Assembly: GCA_016295145.1 (NCBI GenBank)
Contig: JAEDLR010000054.1
Coordinates: forward strand, 1 to 14,102
Source: Oscillospiraceae bacterium
GTDB taxonomy: Bacteria > Bacillota > Clostridia > Oscillospirales > Ruminococcaceae
Direction of reading: 5' to 3'
DNA: 14,102 nt
Below, one piece after another: positions 1-6,312 of the stretch; within the stretch, counting starts at the first letter, position 1; every line of letters begins with the position of its first letter. The notes under the pieces were generated by a model. The model saw only the letters and a program-made list of their open reading frames with translations, had not been told where the DNA came from and ran no database searches. Position numbers and translations under genes: made by a program.

Positions 1-154
1 CATCTACATACCTTGCCTCGTATGTTTGCACATTGACATACGGGCGATGAGGGTTGTCAGTTACTACAACATATGCTGAAACTGTGATTGTTCCAAGCGT
101 AGCAATAAGGGTTGTGGCTGTCAAAGCCGAGGCAATAATTCTCTTGACATTCAT
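1..154 (-). CDS. N-terminus of a secreted protein of unknown function (partial, cut by window edge)
   Basis: Reading leftward from the ATG at 154-152 gives 51 codons that run open to the window edge. The start is supported by an AAAGGA-type ribosome binding site about 8 nt upstream (near 161-168) and by a consensus promoter at 248-276. The protein begins MNVKRIIASALTATT, a lysine/arginine n-region followed by a hydrophobic, Ala/Thr-rich core and a probable signal peptidase site after VSA (about residues 25-27). It should therefore be exported. The visible mature part is too short for a family assignment. An upstream 30-codon frame ends in a TGA that overlaps this ATG (ATGA). No function is proposed. 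Confidence 0.65.
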   Translation of the reverse strand, partial: MNVKRIIASALTATTLIATLGTITVSAYVVVTDNPHRPYVNVQTYEARYVD

Positions 155-247
155 AAATAACATCCTTTCTCTTTGAAAAAATACATTCTTGGTTGCCACT
201 TAAATGTTGTGCTTGCTTCTGCCGCACCAATAGCTGGCAACATAGTA

Positions 248-276
248 ATTGTAACATATTCTGAAGCAGATGTCAA
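248..276 (-). promoter_or_regulatory. Sigma-A promoter of the leftmost secreted-protein gene
   Basis: On the minus strand there is TTGACA (276-271), a 17-nt spacer, and TACAAT (253-248). Transcription should begin near 241 and run left, giving a leader of about 87 nt before the ATG at 154. One mismatch from the full consensus at ideal spacing makes this a strong call. It also argues that the plus-strand open frame covering the same bases is not a gene. Confidence 0.75.
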
Positions 277-539
277 TAGCTTAATTGCAAATTATCAAAA
301 AATAATAGAAGAAAAACAAGACAATACTATTAAGCTGTCATTGTCTGAACAATATCCTGCCGAACAAAACGAGACAGCGGAAAGCTCAGCAGAATGATTT
401 GCAGCACTAGATTCTGAATCTGCATTACAATCTGATGCACCTGTTCCTGTGATATAGCTTTCAGCTCGTCACGGCTCAGCGTCTGCTCCTGATGCACTGA
501 TAGGAAAAGAACAATTCTATCAGACTAGTATAAGGAAAT

Positions 540-585
540 AAAAAAGCCGAACCAATCGAGAGAAGCGACTCTCAATCAATTCGGC
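540..585 (-). terminator. Intrinsic terminator, minus strand (most distal of three)
   Basis: GCCGAA and GAGAG blocks at 546-562 pair with CTCTC and TTCGGC blocks at 569-585 around the loop AAGCGA. Thirteen of 17 positions pair, with a central mismatched bubble. On the minus strand the stem is followed by six Ts (545-540). It would stop leftward transcripts coming from the tRNA side, or from an unseen small RNA, before the secreted-protein promoter. Confidence 0.6.
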
Positions 586-632
586 ATAACGAACAAGAAA
601 CCGTCTGAAACTTTGTGAAAGTTTTTCTCATT

Positions 633-673
633 AAAAAAGAGCAGATTTCGAAAATTTCTCTCCAAATCTGCTC
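633..673 (-). terminator. Intrinsic terminator, minus strand (middle of three)
   Basis: A perfect 10-bp stem, GAGCAGATTT (639-648) with AAATCTGCTC (664-673), encloses a 15-nt loop. On the minus strand it is followed by six Ts (638-633). No gene lies between this and the next terminator to the right, so it is either a back-up for the tRNA transcript or the end of an unrecognised small RNA. Confidence 0.65.
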
Positions 674-780
674 ACAATTCTCTTGAAAATCAAAAACGCC
701 CGTTCAAATCCTCTTTTTAGGCTGAAAAGGCAAAATGTCATCTACGGTTTTACACGAAAAATTTTCGACGCCAGACACGC

Positions 781-806
781 AAAAAGCCCGAAAAATCGGG
801 CTTTTT
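781..806. terminator. Bidirectional intrinsic terminator downstream of the tRNA pair
   Basis: AAAAAGCCCGA (781-791) and TCGGGCTTTTT (796-806) form a perfect 11-bp hairpin with a 4-nt loop and a built-in T-tract on both strands. It sits 32 bp downstream of tRNA-Gly and should be the main stop for the leftward tRNA transcript. Confidence 0.85.
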
Positions 807-838
807 GGTCTGTCATCTATTTTGTTCAACAGAGATGA

Positions 839-909
839 AGCAGGTGAGGGGAATCGAACCCCCGACCTCAGCTTGGGAAGCTGATGTTTTACCATTAAAC
901 TACACCTGC
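839..909 (-). tRNA. tRNA-Gly(CCC)
   Basis: On the minus strand the 71-nt cloverleaf is complete. It has a perfect 7-bp acceptor stem (GCAGGTG with CACCTGC), D-arm GTTT-AATGGTA-AAAC, anticodon stem TCAGC/GCTGA with loop TTCCCAA (anticodon CCC, reading GGG), a 4-nt variable loop, and a T-arm with loop TTCGATT. The discriminator is U and no CCA is encoded, so the CCA end must be added after transcription. It carries U8, the position modified by ThiI, which is encoded nearby. It lies 39 nt downstream of tRNA-Leu on the same strand and is probably cotranscribed with it. Confidence 0.95.
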
Positions 910-918
910 ATACACAAA

Positions 919-940
919 TGGCACACCAAACGGTGCGCCA
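919..940 (-). other. Hairpin between the two tRNAs
   Basis: In the minus-strand RNA, TGGCGCACC pairs with GGTGTGCCA around the loop GTTT. This gives nine pairs including one G-U wobble. It fills most of the 39-nt spacer between tRNA-Leu and tRNA-Gly. It may be a processing signal or weak attenuator; there is no proper T-tract. Confidence 0.5.
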
Positions 941-948
941 TCTTGTGG

Positions 949-1032
949 TGCGGATAAGAGGACTTGAACCTCCATGATATTGCTATCATATGGACCTGAA
1001 CCATACGCGTCTGCCAATTCCGCCATATCCGC
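949..1032 (-). tRNA. tRNA-Leu(CAG)
   Basis: The minus strand holds an 84-nt class II tRNA. The acceptor stem GCGGATA pairs with TATCCGC. The D-arm contains GCGGAATTGGCAGACGC. The anticodon stem TATGG/CCATA holds loop TTCAGGT (anticodon CAG, reading CUG). A long variable arm (TGATAGCAATATCAT) is followed by T-loop TTCAAGT. The discriminator is A, typical of tRNA-Leu, and CCA is not encoded. The long variable arm and the anticodon make the Leu assignment firm. U8 is present. Confidence 0.96.
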
Positions 1033-1075
1033 ATTTGCTATTCCGCACCGAGTTGCTTTCCCTGAGTGCTTTATT

Positions 1076-1104
1076 ATTATAGCACAGATGGATGCATTTG
1101 TCAA
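1076..1104 (-). promoter_or_regulatory. Perfect consensus promoter of the tRNA-Leu/tRNA-Gly unit
   Basis: The minus strand reads TTGACA (1104-1099), a 17-nt spacer, and TATAAT (1081-1076), an exact sigma-A consensus at optimal spacing. Transcription should start near 1069, about 37 nt before tRNA-Leu. Runs of A and T at about 1109-1138, directly upstream of the -35 box, look like an UP element, in keeping with a highly expressed stable-RNA promoter. Confidence 0.92.
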
Positions 1105-1184
1105 GCACTTTTTTGAGATTCTTCAAAAAAATTTTTTCGTGCCAGATTTTACCGTCCAATGCGTGGAATTCTCACCATAATTTC

Positions 1185-1213
1185 TTGCAATCATCACACC
1201 AAAATGCTATCAT
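1185..1213 (+). promoter_or_regulatory. Possible distal promoter of the desulfurase-thiI operon
   Basis: TTGCAA (1185-1190), a 17-nt spacer and TATCAT (1208-1213) form a fair sigma-A match. Its -10 context (ATGCTATCAT) resembles that of the nearer promoter (ATGCTATAAT). It lies 94 bp upstream of that promoter and may be a second start site. Confidence 0.4.
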
Positions 1214-1278
1214 TGCAGAATACGGATTGGCGCACTCCCCTCTTTTTCCGAAAAAACCGTCCTGTTTTGCAGAAAGTT

Positions 1279-1307
1279 TTGCATTTTCCGTCAAAGTATG
1301 CTATAAT
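1279..1307 (+). promoter_or_regulatory. Main promoter of the cysteine desulfurase-thiI operon
   Basis: TTGCAT (1279-1284), a 17-nt spacer and a perfect TATAAT (1302-1307) lie 37 bp upstream of the desulfurase ATG. The start of transcription should be near 1314, giving a leader of about 31 nt that contains the AGAAAGGA ribosome binding site. It diverges from the tRNA promoter at 1076-1104. Confidence 0.75.
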
Positions 1308-1344
1308 AGAAGAGATTGCAATTGACAGAAAGGACGATGAATCT

Positions 1345-2481
1345 ATGGCTGCATATCTTGATAACGCAGCGACCACCAAACCCTGCGCAGAATGCATCGA
1401 CGCAATGACCGATGCATTACGCAATACATACGGCAACCCATCCTCCCTGCACCGCAAGGGATTGGAAGCACAGCTTGTGGTGGATGCCGCGCGCAAACAG
1501 GTCGCGGCGGCACTTTCTTGTGAGCCGGAGCGCATTCTATTTACATCGGGCGCAACCGAGAGCAATAATCTGGCGATTTTCGGAACGGCAGGTGCTTACG
1601 GCAAACGTCGCAGAAAAATGGTGGTTACGGCGGTAGAGCACGCATCGGTGCGTGCTGCATATGACCGCTTGGAAGAACAGGGCTTCACGGTGGTGCGCGT
1701 GGCACCGAATACCGCCGGAGAACTGAACGCGGAAGCGTTTCTTTCGGAAATTGATGAAAACACCTGTTTGGCCAGCATGATGCTGGTCAATAATGAAACG
1801 GGAGCTGTTCTGCCTGTGCGGCGCACTTTTTATGCTGCAAAGAAGAAATATCCGCAGTTGATCACGCATTGTGATGCGGTACAGGGCTTTTTGAAAATCG
1901 GATGTACGGTCAATGAGCTGGAAGCGGATCTCATTTCAATCAGTGCCCACAAGATCCACGGTGCCAAGGGCGCAGGTGCGCTCTATATCCGGAGGGGTAT
2001 CCGGCTGACGCCCTTGCTGTACGGCGGCGAACAGGAACAAAAACTGCGTCCCGGTACCGAATCCGTTCCCCTGATCGCGGGCTTTGGTGCAGCGGCAGCC
2101 ATGATGCGCAAAACCCTTTCTGCGCGCACAGAACGCGTCACACAGCTGCGTAATGAAGCTATCCGGCAGCTATCTGCCATTGAGGGGGTTGCCATCCATC
2201 AGCCCGGTACCTGCTCGCCCTATATTCTCAGCGCGGCAGTAAAAGGGCTGCGTGCGGAGACACTGCTGCATTTTCTGGCGGAGCGCGAAGTATATGTTTC
2301 CAGCGGCTCTGCCTGTTCCAAGGGAAAGCCCAGCGGGGTGCTGCAAGCATTTCGCATTCCCAATGATCTTGCAGACAGCACCATCCGCATTAGCTTTTGC
2401 GCCGAGAATACTGCCTACGATATCAAATGTCTGGCAGAGGGTATCGCAGCGGCGCAGCAGCAACTGATCCACAAGCGATAA
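1345..2481 (+). CDS. Cysteine desulfurase (NifS/IscS family, NifZ-like partner of ThiI)
   Basis: A 378-residue, PLP-dependent class V aminotransferase-fold enzyme that takes sulfur from L-cysteine, releases alanine and holds the sulfur as a protein persulfide. The frame is open further upstream, but the ATG at 1345 is chosen because AGAAAGGA precedes it, the promoter at 1279-1307 lies just upstream, and family homology starts at once with AAYLDNAATT. Visible landmarks are the TSGATESNN phosphate loop (68-76), His99 in VEHAS, Asp177 and Gln180 in HCDAVQ, the PLP lysine Lys203 in SAHKIHG, and the catalytic Cys324 in SSGSACSKG. The next gene, 33 bp on, is thiI. In Bacillus a dedicated desulfurase (NifZ) sits beside ThiI, so 4-thiouridine synthesis is the inferred main role. 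A wider Fe-S role cannot be excluded, although no IscU/SufU scaffold is visible nearby. Confidence 0.9.
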   Translation: MAAYLDNAATTKPCAECIDAMTDALRNTYGNPSSLHRKGLEAQLVVDAARKQVAAALSCEPERILFTSGATESNNLAIFGTAGAYGKRRRKMVVTAVEHASVRAAYDRLEEQGFTVVRVAPNTAGELNAEAFLSEIDENTCLASMMLVNNETGAVLPVRRTFYAAKKKYPQLITHCDAVQGFLKIGCTVNELEADLISISAHKIHGAKGAGALYIRRGIRLTPLLYGGEQEQKLRPGTESVPLIAGFGAAAAMMRKTLSARTERVTQLRNEAIRQLSAIEGVAIHQPGTCSPYILSAAVKGLRAETLLHFLAEREVYVSSGSACSKGKPSGVLQAFRIPNDLADSTIRISFCAENTAYDIKCLAEGIAAAQQQLIHKR

Positions 2482-2514
2482 TATACCATTATATATAGAA
2501 ATGAGGAATATCAA

Positions 2515-3735
2515 ATGCGAGAAATCTTTCTATTGAAATACGGCGAGCTGGCACTGAAGGGTCTGAACCGCAACAGCTTCGAGGATGTTCTGCTGCGCAA
2601 CATTCGCCACAGATTAAAGCATATCGGCAATTTTGAATATGCAAAGGGACAATCCACCATCTACATCACCCCCTGCGCCGATACGGACGAAGCCTGCGCC
2701 GCCCTCATTGATGCCGCCATGCCCCGTCTGCAAAAGGTATTTGGCGTTGCCGCGCTGTGCCGCGCACTGGTCTGCGAAAAGGATTTTACCGATATTGCTG
2801 CCCGTGCCATCCCCTATCTGCAAGAGGTGCTCCCCTACGCAAAGACCTTTAAGGTAGAGGCGAAACGCGCCGACAAGGCATTCCCCATGAAATCGCCGCA
2901 AATCTGTGCAGAGTTGGGCGGCATTCTGCTGGAGGCGTTCCCCTCGCTGACGGTGGATGTACACGATCCTGAGATCACAGTCACGGTAGAGATTCGCGAC
3001 ACCAATGCGTATATTCACGCTGCAAAGCTGAAAGGCGCAGGCGGTCTGCCCGTGGGCACTGCCGGAAACGGTCTGCTGCTGCTTTCGGGCGGCATTGACA
3101 GCCCCGTTGCCGCATGGATGATGGCAAAGCGCGGTATGCGCATCACCGCCTGCCATTTTGAAAGCCCCCCCTACACCTCGGAGCGTGCTCGTATGAAAGT
3201 GGAAACGCTAGTGGAAAAACTGGCACCGTGGTGCGGCAGCATGGCATTCTTCTGTGTGCCGTTCACCGAGATCCAGGAGGTGCTGCGCCGTGAATGCCCT
3301 GAAGAATACTTCACCATTCTCATGCGTCGCCTGATGATGGAGATCGCACAGCGTATTGCACAGCAGAACGACTGCGAAGCAATCATCACAGGTGAAAGTC
3401 TGGGGCAGGTTGCCAGCCAGACCTTGCAGGCAATTCACTGCACCGATGCAGTGTCGAAGCTCCCTGTGCTGCGCCCTCTCATCGGCATGGATAAAACCGA
3501 GATCATCGACATTGCGCGGCATATTGATACCTTTGAAACCTCAATTCTCCCCTACGAGGATTGCTGCACGGTATTCACCCCCCGTCACCCCAAGCTGCGG
3601 CCCCGTCTGGAGGATGTGGAAGCCGCGCAGAATGCCGTTGATTTCAGCGCACTGATTGACGAGGCGGTGAAGCATACCACGAAAAAAATCTTTGCGATGC
3701 GTGTTGCAGAAAACGGCGAGGAGTGCACAAAGTAA
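2515..3735 (+). CDS. thiI: tRNA 4-thiouridine synthetase ThiI (no rhodanese domain)
   Basis: A 406-residue tRNA sulfurtransferase. It adenylates U8 of tRNA and inserts sulfur received from a cysteine desulfurase to make 4-thiouridine, a near-UV sensor; in some bacteria it also takes part in thiazole synthesis. The N-terminus (MREIFLLKYGELALKG) and following region form the ferredoxin-like plus THUMP tRNA-binding part (about 1-170). The ATP-pyrophosphatase domain carries the PP-loop SGGIDS (191-196) and the GESLGQVASQT stretch (293-303), with a YEDCC pair (347-351) further on. The protein ends soon after, without the C-terminal rhodanese domain of the E. coli enzyme, as is usual in Firmicutes. 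The ATG at 2515 follows TGAGGA. It is probably cotranscribed with the desulfurase 33 bp upstream. Confidence 0.95.
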   Translation: MREIFLLKYGELALKGLNRNSFEDVLLRNIRHRLKHIGNFEYAKGQSTIYITPCADTDEACAALIDAAMPRLQKVFGVAALCRALVCEKDFTDIAARAIPYLQEVLPYAKTFKVEAKRADKAFPMKSPQICAELGGILLEAFPSLTVDVHDPEITVTVEIRDTNAYIHAAKLKGAGGLPVGTAGNGLLLLSGGIDSPVAAWMMAKRGMRITACHFESPPYTSERARMKVETLVEKLAPWCGSMAFFCVPFTEIQEVLRRECPEEYFTILMRRLMMEIAQRIAQQNDCEAIITGESLGQVASQTLQAIHCTDAVSKLPVLRPLIGMDKTEIIDIARHIDTFETSILPYEDCCTVFTPRHPKLRPRLEDVEAAQNAVDFSALIDEAVKHTTKKIFAMRVAENGEECTK

Positions 3736-3816
3736 GCAAACCCAAACAGTTCTGCAAAGATCGACAATGCAGCCCAAAATGCCATCAAATTTTTTGGTGA
3801 AGTTATGGAGAATATC

Positions 3817-4365
3817 ATGAAAATATGCCATGAGTATGGTAAAGATTCCGAAGTTTTTGCAGCCGACCTTGACAAAACCCTTGCCGATGTAGTAAAATTA
3901 TTACGGGAAAGAGGACTCTCTGTCGCTACGGCAGAAAGCCTGACAGGAGGTCTTCTCTCCGAGCGTATTACATCAGTGGCAGGCGCATCGCAGGTATTTG
4001 AGCTTGGAATCTGCACCTACTCCGACAGAATGAAGCGGGATATGCTCGCAGTACCACCCGAGATCTTGCAACGATACGGCGCGGTCAGCAGGGAAACGGC
4101 TTACGCAATGGCACACGGATTGTCTGTCCGTTCCGGCGCGGCGCTCTCTCTGGCAGTTACCGGCATTGCAGGGCCCGACGGCGGCACGAAGGAACAGCCC
4201 GTGGGTACTGTTTACGCAGGCTTTGCGTTTCAGGGTGAAGTAGCTGCAACCTTACTGCGGCTCTGGGAACTTCCGGAGCTGGACAGAAACGGTATCCGGC
4301 ACTATACTGCAAAATGTGTGTTTTGTATCGCAAAACAGCTGCTTGAGGCGGAGTACTTCCGCTGA
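3817..4365 (+). CDS. pncC: Nicotinamide-nucleotide amidase PncC (CinA C-terminal domain, stand-alone)
   Basis: A 182-residue cytoplasmic enzyme of the CinA C-terminal family. Characterised members deamidate nicotinamide mononucleotide to nicotinate mononucleotide for NAD recycling. Family marks are AESLTGG (39-45), where Ser41 is the expected nucleophile, and TGIAGPDGG (115-123), followed by the PVGTVYAGF segment (128-136). The N-terminal molybdopterin-binding-like domain of full CinA is absent, so this is the short form. Two starts are possible, 3805 and 3817. I chose 3817 because GGAG lies 6 nt upstream; 3805 would add four residues and has a weaker GGTGA site. It follows thiI by 81 bp with no terminator, so it probably belongs to the same transcript. 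Confidence 0.88.
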   Translation: MKICHEYGKDSEVFAADLDKTLADVVKLLRERGLSVATAESLTGGLLSERITSVAGASQVFELGICTYSDRMKRDMLAVPPEILQRYGAVSRETAYAMAHGLSVRSGAALSLAVTGIAGPDGGTKEQPVGTVYAGFAFQGEVAATLLRLWELPELDRNGIRHYTAKCVFCIAKQLLEAEYFR

Positions 4366-4458
4366 AAGCCGCAACCTGTACGGCACAGACGCTGTCGCAC
4401 ACCTGTTTTCGGGCGGTGGAAAGCGTAGGCTGCCGTGAATGATGGAGGCGTTCTTCCC

Positions 4459-5955
4459 ATGAGTGATAAACTTCAGCAAAACCCCAACCCCATGCAGGAT
4501 CATGAAAGCTGTCCCCATGCAGGGGCAGAACGACCCGTTTTTTCCTCGCTGCCGCCATCGGCAAAGGAATCCGGTGCAGAAGGCAAAGCAAATTCCGATG
4601 ACATCATCGACGAGGTGCTGCGATCTACGGTACACGCAGAAGCAGCCGATCCGGCCGTGAGCGATTCCGAAGATGCTGCGTCCGCTGTAGCCGTGAGCGA
4701 AGAAACGGATGACATTGACACCATTCTCGCCGAAGTGGACGCAATGCGCCATACAGTCGGCGCGGAACAAGGTGCCAATGTGCCGCAAGGAGATTCCCCC
4801 AAGCAGGAAACGGGCTCTGAGCAGGCAACTTCTGGCGCGACTGTGCCTGAGCCCCCCAAAGCGGAAGCAGTTGCTTCGCCGAAACAGAAATCAGGTACAA
4901 AAAAGAAGCGTAAGAAGAAAAAGCGCAAGCGCTATACCATCGCGCAGGGTTTGCGAGATTTGTTCCCTGTGCGCGGCGATTCCGCCTTCGATGTGGTCAG
5001 AAAAATCATCTTTCTCGTTGCGCTCATCGCATTCGCGGTTTGCTTGTATCTCATCACCGACTACTATGTCGAGTTGTATCTGAACAAGCGGCTGCATCAG
5101 GGAATGCAGAGTGAGATGTCAAACTATCACAACAGCCAATCCTCCAGTGCGCCGATCATTGAAACAACACCGCAGGGCGAAGTGTACGAGTACCTCGAAC
5201 ACAACTACATTGCGGATATGTATCTGGGTCGCAATTCCGATCTGGTCGGCTACATTACCATCGAAGGCACTCCGGTAAGCTACCCCGTCGTGCAACGCAA
5301 ATCCACAGACCCCAATATCAACACCAACGATTATTACCTCTATCGGGCGTTTGATCTCTCGGAAAACAGAGCAGGCTGTATCTTCATGGATTATCGCTGC
5401 CACTTTGATGAAGTGGTCGGCAACCGCCGCGTGGTCGATAATTCCACGAATCTTCTGGTGTACGGGCACAACATGAAAAATGAGTCAATGTTCGGCAGCC
5501 TGAAGAAGTATTACAACAATTACAGCTATTACAGTGAGCATCCCATTATTACGCTGGATTCGCTGTATAAGACCTACTACTACAAGATCTTCGCGATTTT
5601 TATTGTAGACGGCGACGATCTGACTTCCGAGTACGCATTCAATTGCTGGAACACCTTTGAATTCGACGATGAAGAAGATTTTCTGGCATATGTCAACAAC
5701 GCCAAAAAACGCAACATGATGAAGAACGAGGTCGATGTGACCTACGGCGATCAGCTACTGACGCTTTACACTTGCAACGGTAAGCTTGAAAACGCAAAGC
5801 TCATCATTATGGCGCGTCTCATGCGCGAAGGCGAGGATCCCACTGACGGCACACAGTTCAGTGAGCCCAACAGTAATGTTCTCTGGCCCAAGGCATTCTA
5901 CAACTATGGAAACTATTCCGAATTTGACCCTGCACTCTTTGTCCCCTACGATTGA
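4459..5955 (+). CDS. srtB: Class B-type sortase with a long disordered cytoplasmic tail
   Basis: A 498-residue membrane-anchored cysteine transpeptidase. Sortases cleave a sorting motif in exported proteins and join them to peptidoglycan or pilin. The catalytic domain (about 240-460) has His337 in LLVYGHNM, Cys439 in LLTLYTCNG and Arg453 in IIMARL, the standard triad. One membrane segment (about 183-203, IIFLVALIAFAVCLYLIT) gives a cytoplasmic N-terminus. Unusual for the family is the first 180 residues: an acidic Ala/Ser/Glu-rich, low-complexity part (about 30-140) and then a very basic stretch, KKKRKKKKRKR (148-158), before the membrane. The ATG at 4459 is preferred over the in-frame GTG at 4435 because GGAGG (4444-4448) lies 10 nt upstream of it. 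No LPXTG-like substrate is encoded in the window. The neighbour is another envelope protein. Confidence 0.88.
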   Translation: MSDKLQQNPNPMQDHESCPHAGAERPVFSSLPPSAKESGAEGKANSDDIIDEVLRSTVHAEAADPAVSDSEDAASAVAVSEETDDIDTILAEVDAMRHTVGAEQGANVPQGDSPKQETGSEQATSGATVPEPPKAEAVASPKQKSGTKKKRKKKKRKRYTIAQGLRDLFPVRGDSAFDVVRKIIFLVALIAFAVCLYLITDYYVELYLNKRLHQGMQSEMSNYHNSQSSSAPIIETTPQGEVYEYLEHNYIADMYLGRNSDLVGYITIEGTPVSYPVVQRKSTDPNINTNDYYLYRAFDLSENRAGCIFMDYRCHFDEVVGNRRVVDNSTNLLVYGHNMKNESMFGSLKKYYNNYSYYSEHPIITLDSLYKTYYYKIFAIFIVDGDDLTSEYAFNCWNTFEFDDEEDFLAYVNNAKKRNMMKNEVDVTYGDQLLTLYTCNGKLENAKLIIMARLMREGEDPTDGTQFSEPNSNVLWPKAFYNYGNYSEFDPALFVPYD

Positions 5956-6312
5956 GACGAGGGTCCCCGAAGCATCGACGGCAGTAGGGCTGTGAACGGA
6001 CGGTTCTATGCCCATACTTTCCGCCCCTGTCTTCGGCTATGCTGCACCTGCGTTTCCCTCACGAGTGGCGCACAGCCTTCGTTTTGTACCGTTGCTTCGG
6101 CAACAAACGCAGCACCACGTAGCTCAAAATCCATGAGATACAGAAAGGCAGAAAAGCACATACCATTCCTGCGGTATGTCCGTTCGGGCAAGAGGACAGC
6201 GCCGAACGGCTGATAAGGAAGACACAAACGGTTTCCGGACAAAATCCCCATACAATCTTGGGGAAATAAAGCCGACCTTCGCGTCGGTGAGATTGATATT
6301 TGGAGAGAAACT
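5956..6312 (+). promoter_or_regulatory. 357-nt hairpin-rich leader upstream of the SpoIID-like gene
   Basis: No coding frame is supported between the sortase stop and the next ATG. The RNA can form a row of local hairpins: GGGC/GCCC with inner GAAC/GTTC (5987-6013); CGTTT/AAACG enclosing a UUCG-capped GTTGC/GCAAC stem (6080-6109); ACATACC/GGTATGT (6158-6179); CCGTTCGG/CCGAACGG (6180-6209); CCCCA/TGGGG (6246-6263); and GCCGAC/GTCGGT (6271-6288). None has a T-tract, so there is no terminator here and the upstream operon may read through. I found no good sigma-A promoter in it. The function is unknown; regulation of the downstream gene is inference. Confidence 0.45.

Larger units (their letters stand above)
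277..778. other. Gene-poor AT-rich stretch with no supported coding sequence
   Basis: The only notable plus-strand frame here begins with TTG at 173 without a ribosome binding site, ends at 397, and lies over the minus-strand promoter at 248-276. After its stop the same frame runs on with an amber stop near 455, ending around 540. Two leftward terminators (540-585, 633-673) are present, along with a weak 7-bp AT-rich stem at about 608-624 (AAACTTT/AAAGTTT). I see no RNA gene, repeat array or mobile element. Confidence 0.5.

Noticed and set aside
57..257. Minus-strand 66-codon frame near the left edge
   Set aside because: It overlaps the better supported signal-peptide frame from 154, which has a promoter and ribosome binding site. 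Its Cys-rich product looks like an out-of-frame shadow.
173..397. Plus-strand 74-codon open frame with a TTG start
   Set aside because: It has no ribosome binding site, lies over a consensus promoter of the opposite strand (248-276), and shows no family resemblance.
690..712. A TTCAAAT T-loop-like string suggesting a tRNA remnant
   Set aside because: The flanking bases do not pair as a T-stem and no acceptor or anticodon arm is present.
1159..1344. N-terminal extension of the cysteine desulfurase frame
   Set aside because: It would put the promoter at 1279-1307 inside the gene, has no ribosome binding site, and lies before the start of family homology at 1345.
5957..6060. Resemblance to the ydaO (cyclic di-AMP) riboswitch: GTAGGGCT...ATGCCC and ATACTTTCCGCCCC
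   Set aside because: Only short fragments match. The nearly invariant GGGGTGAATC and CCGTCAGCTAACC cores are absent, so I do not call it.
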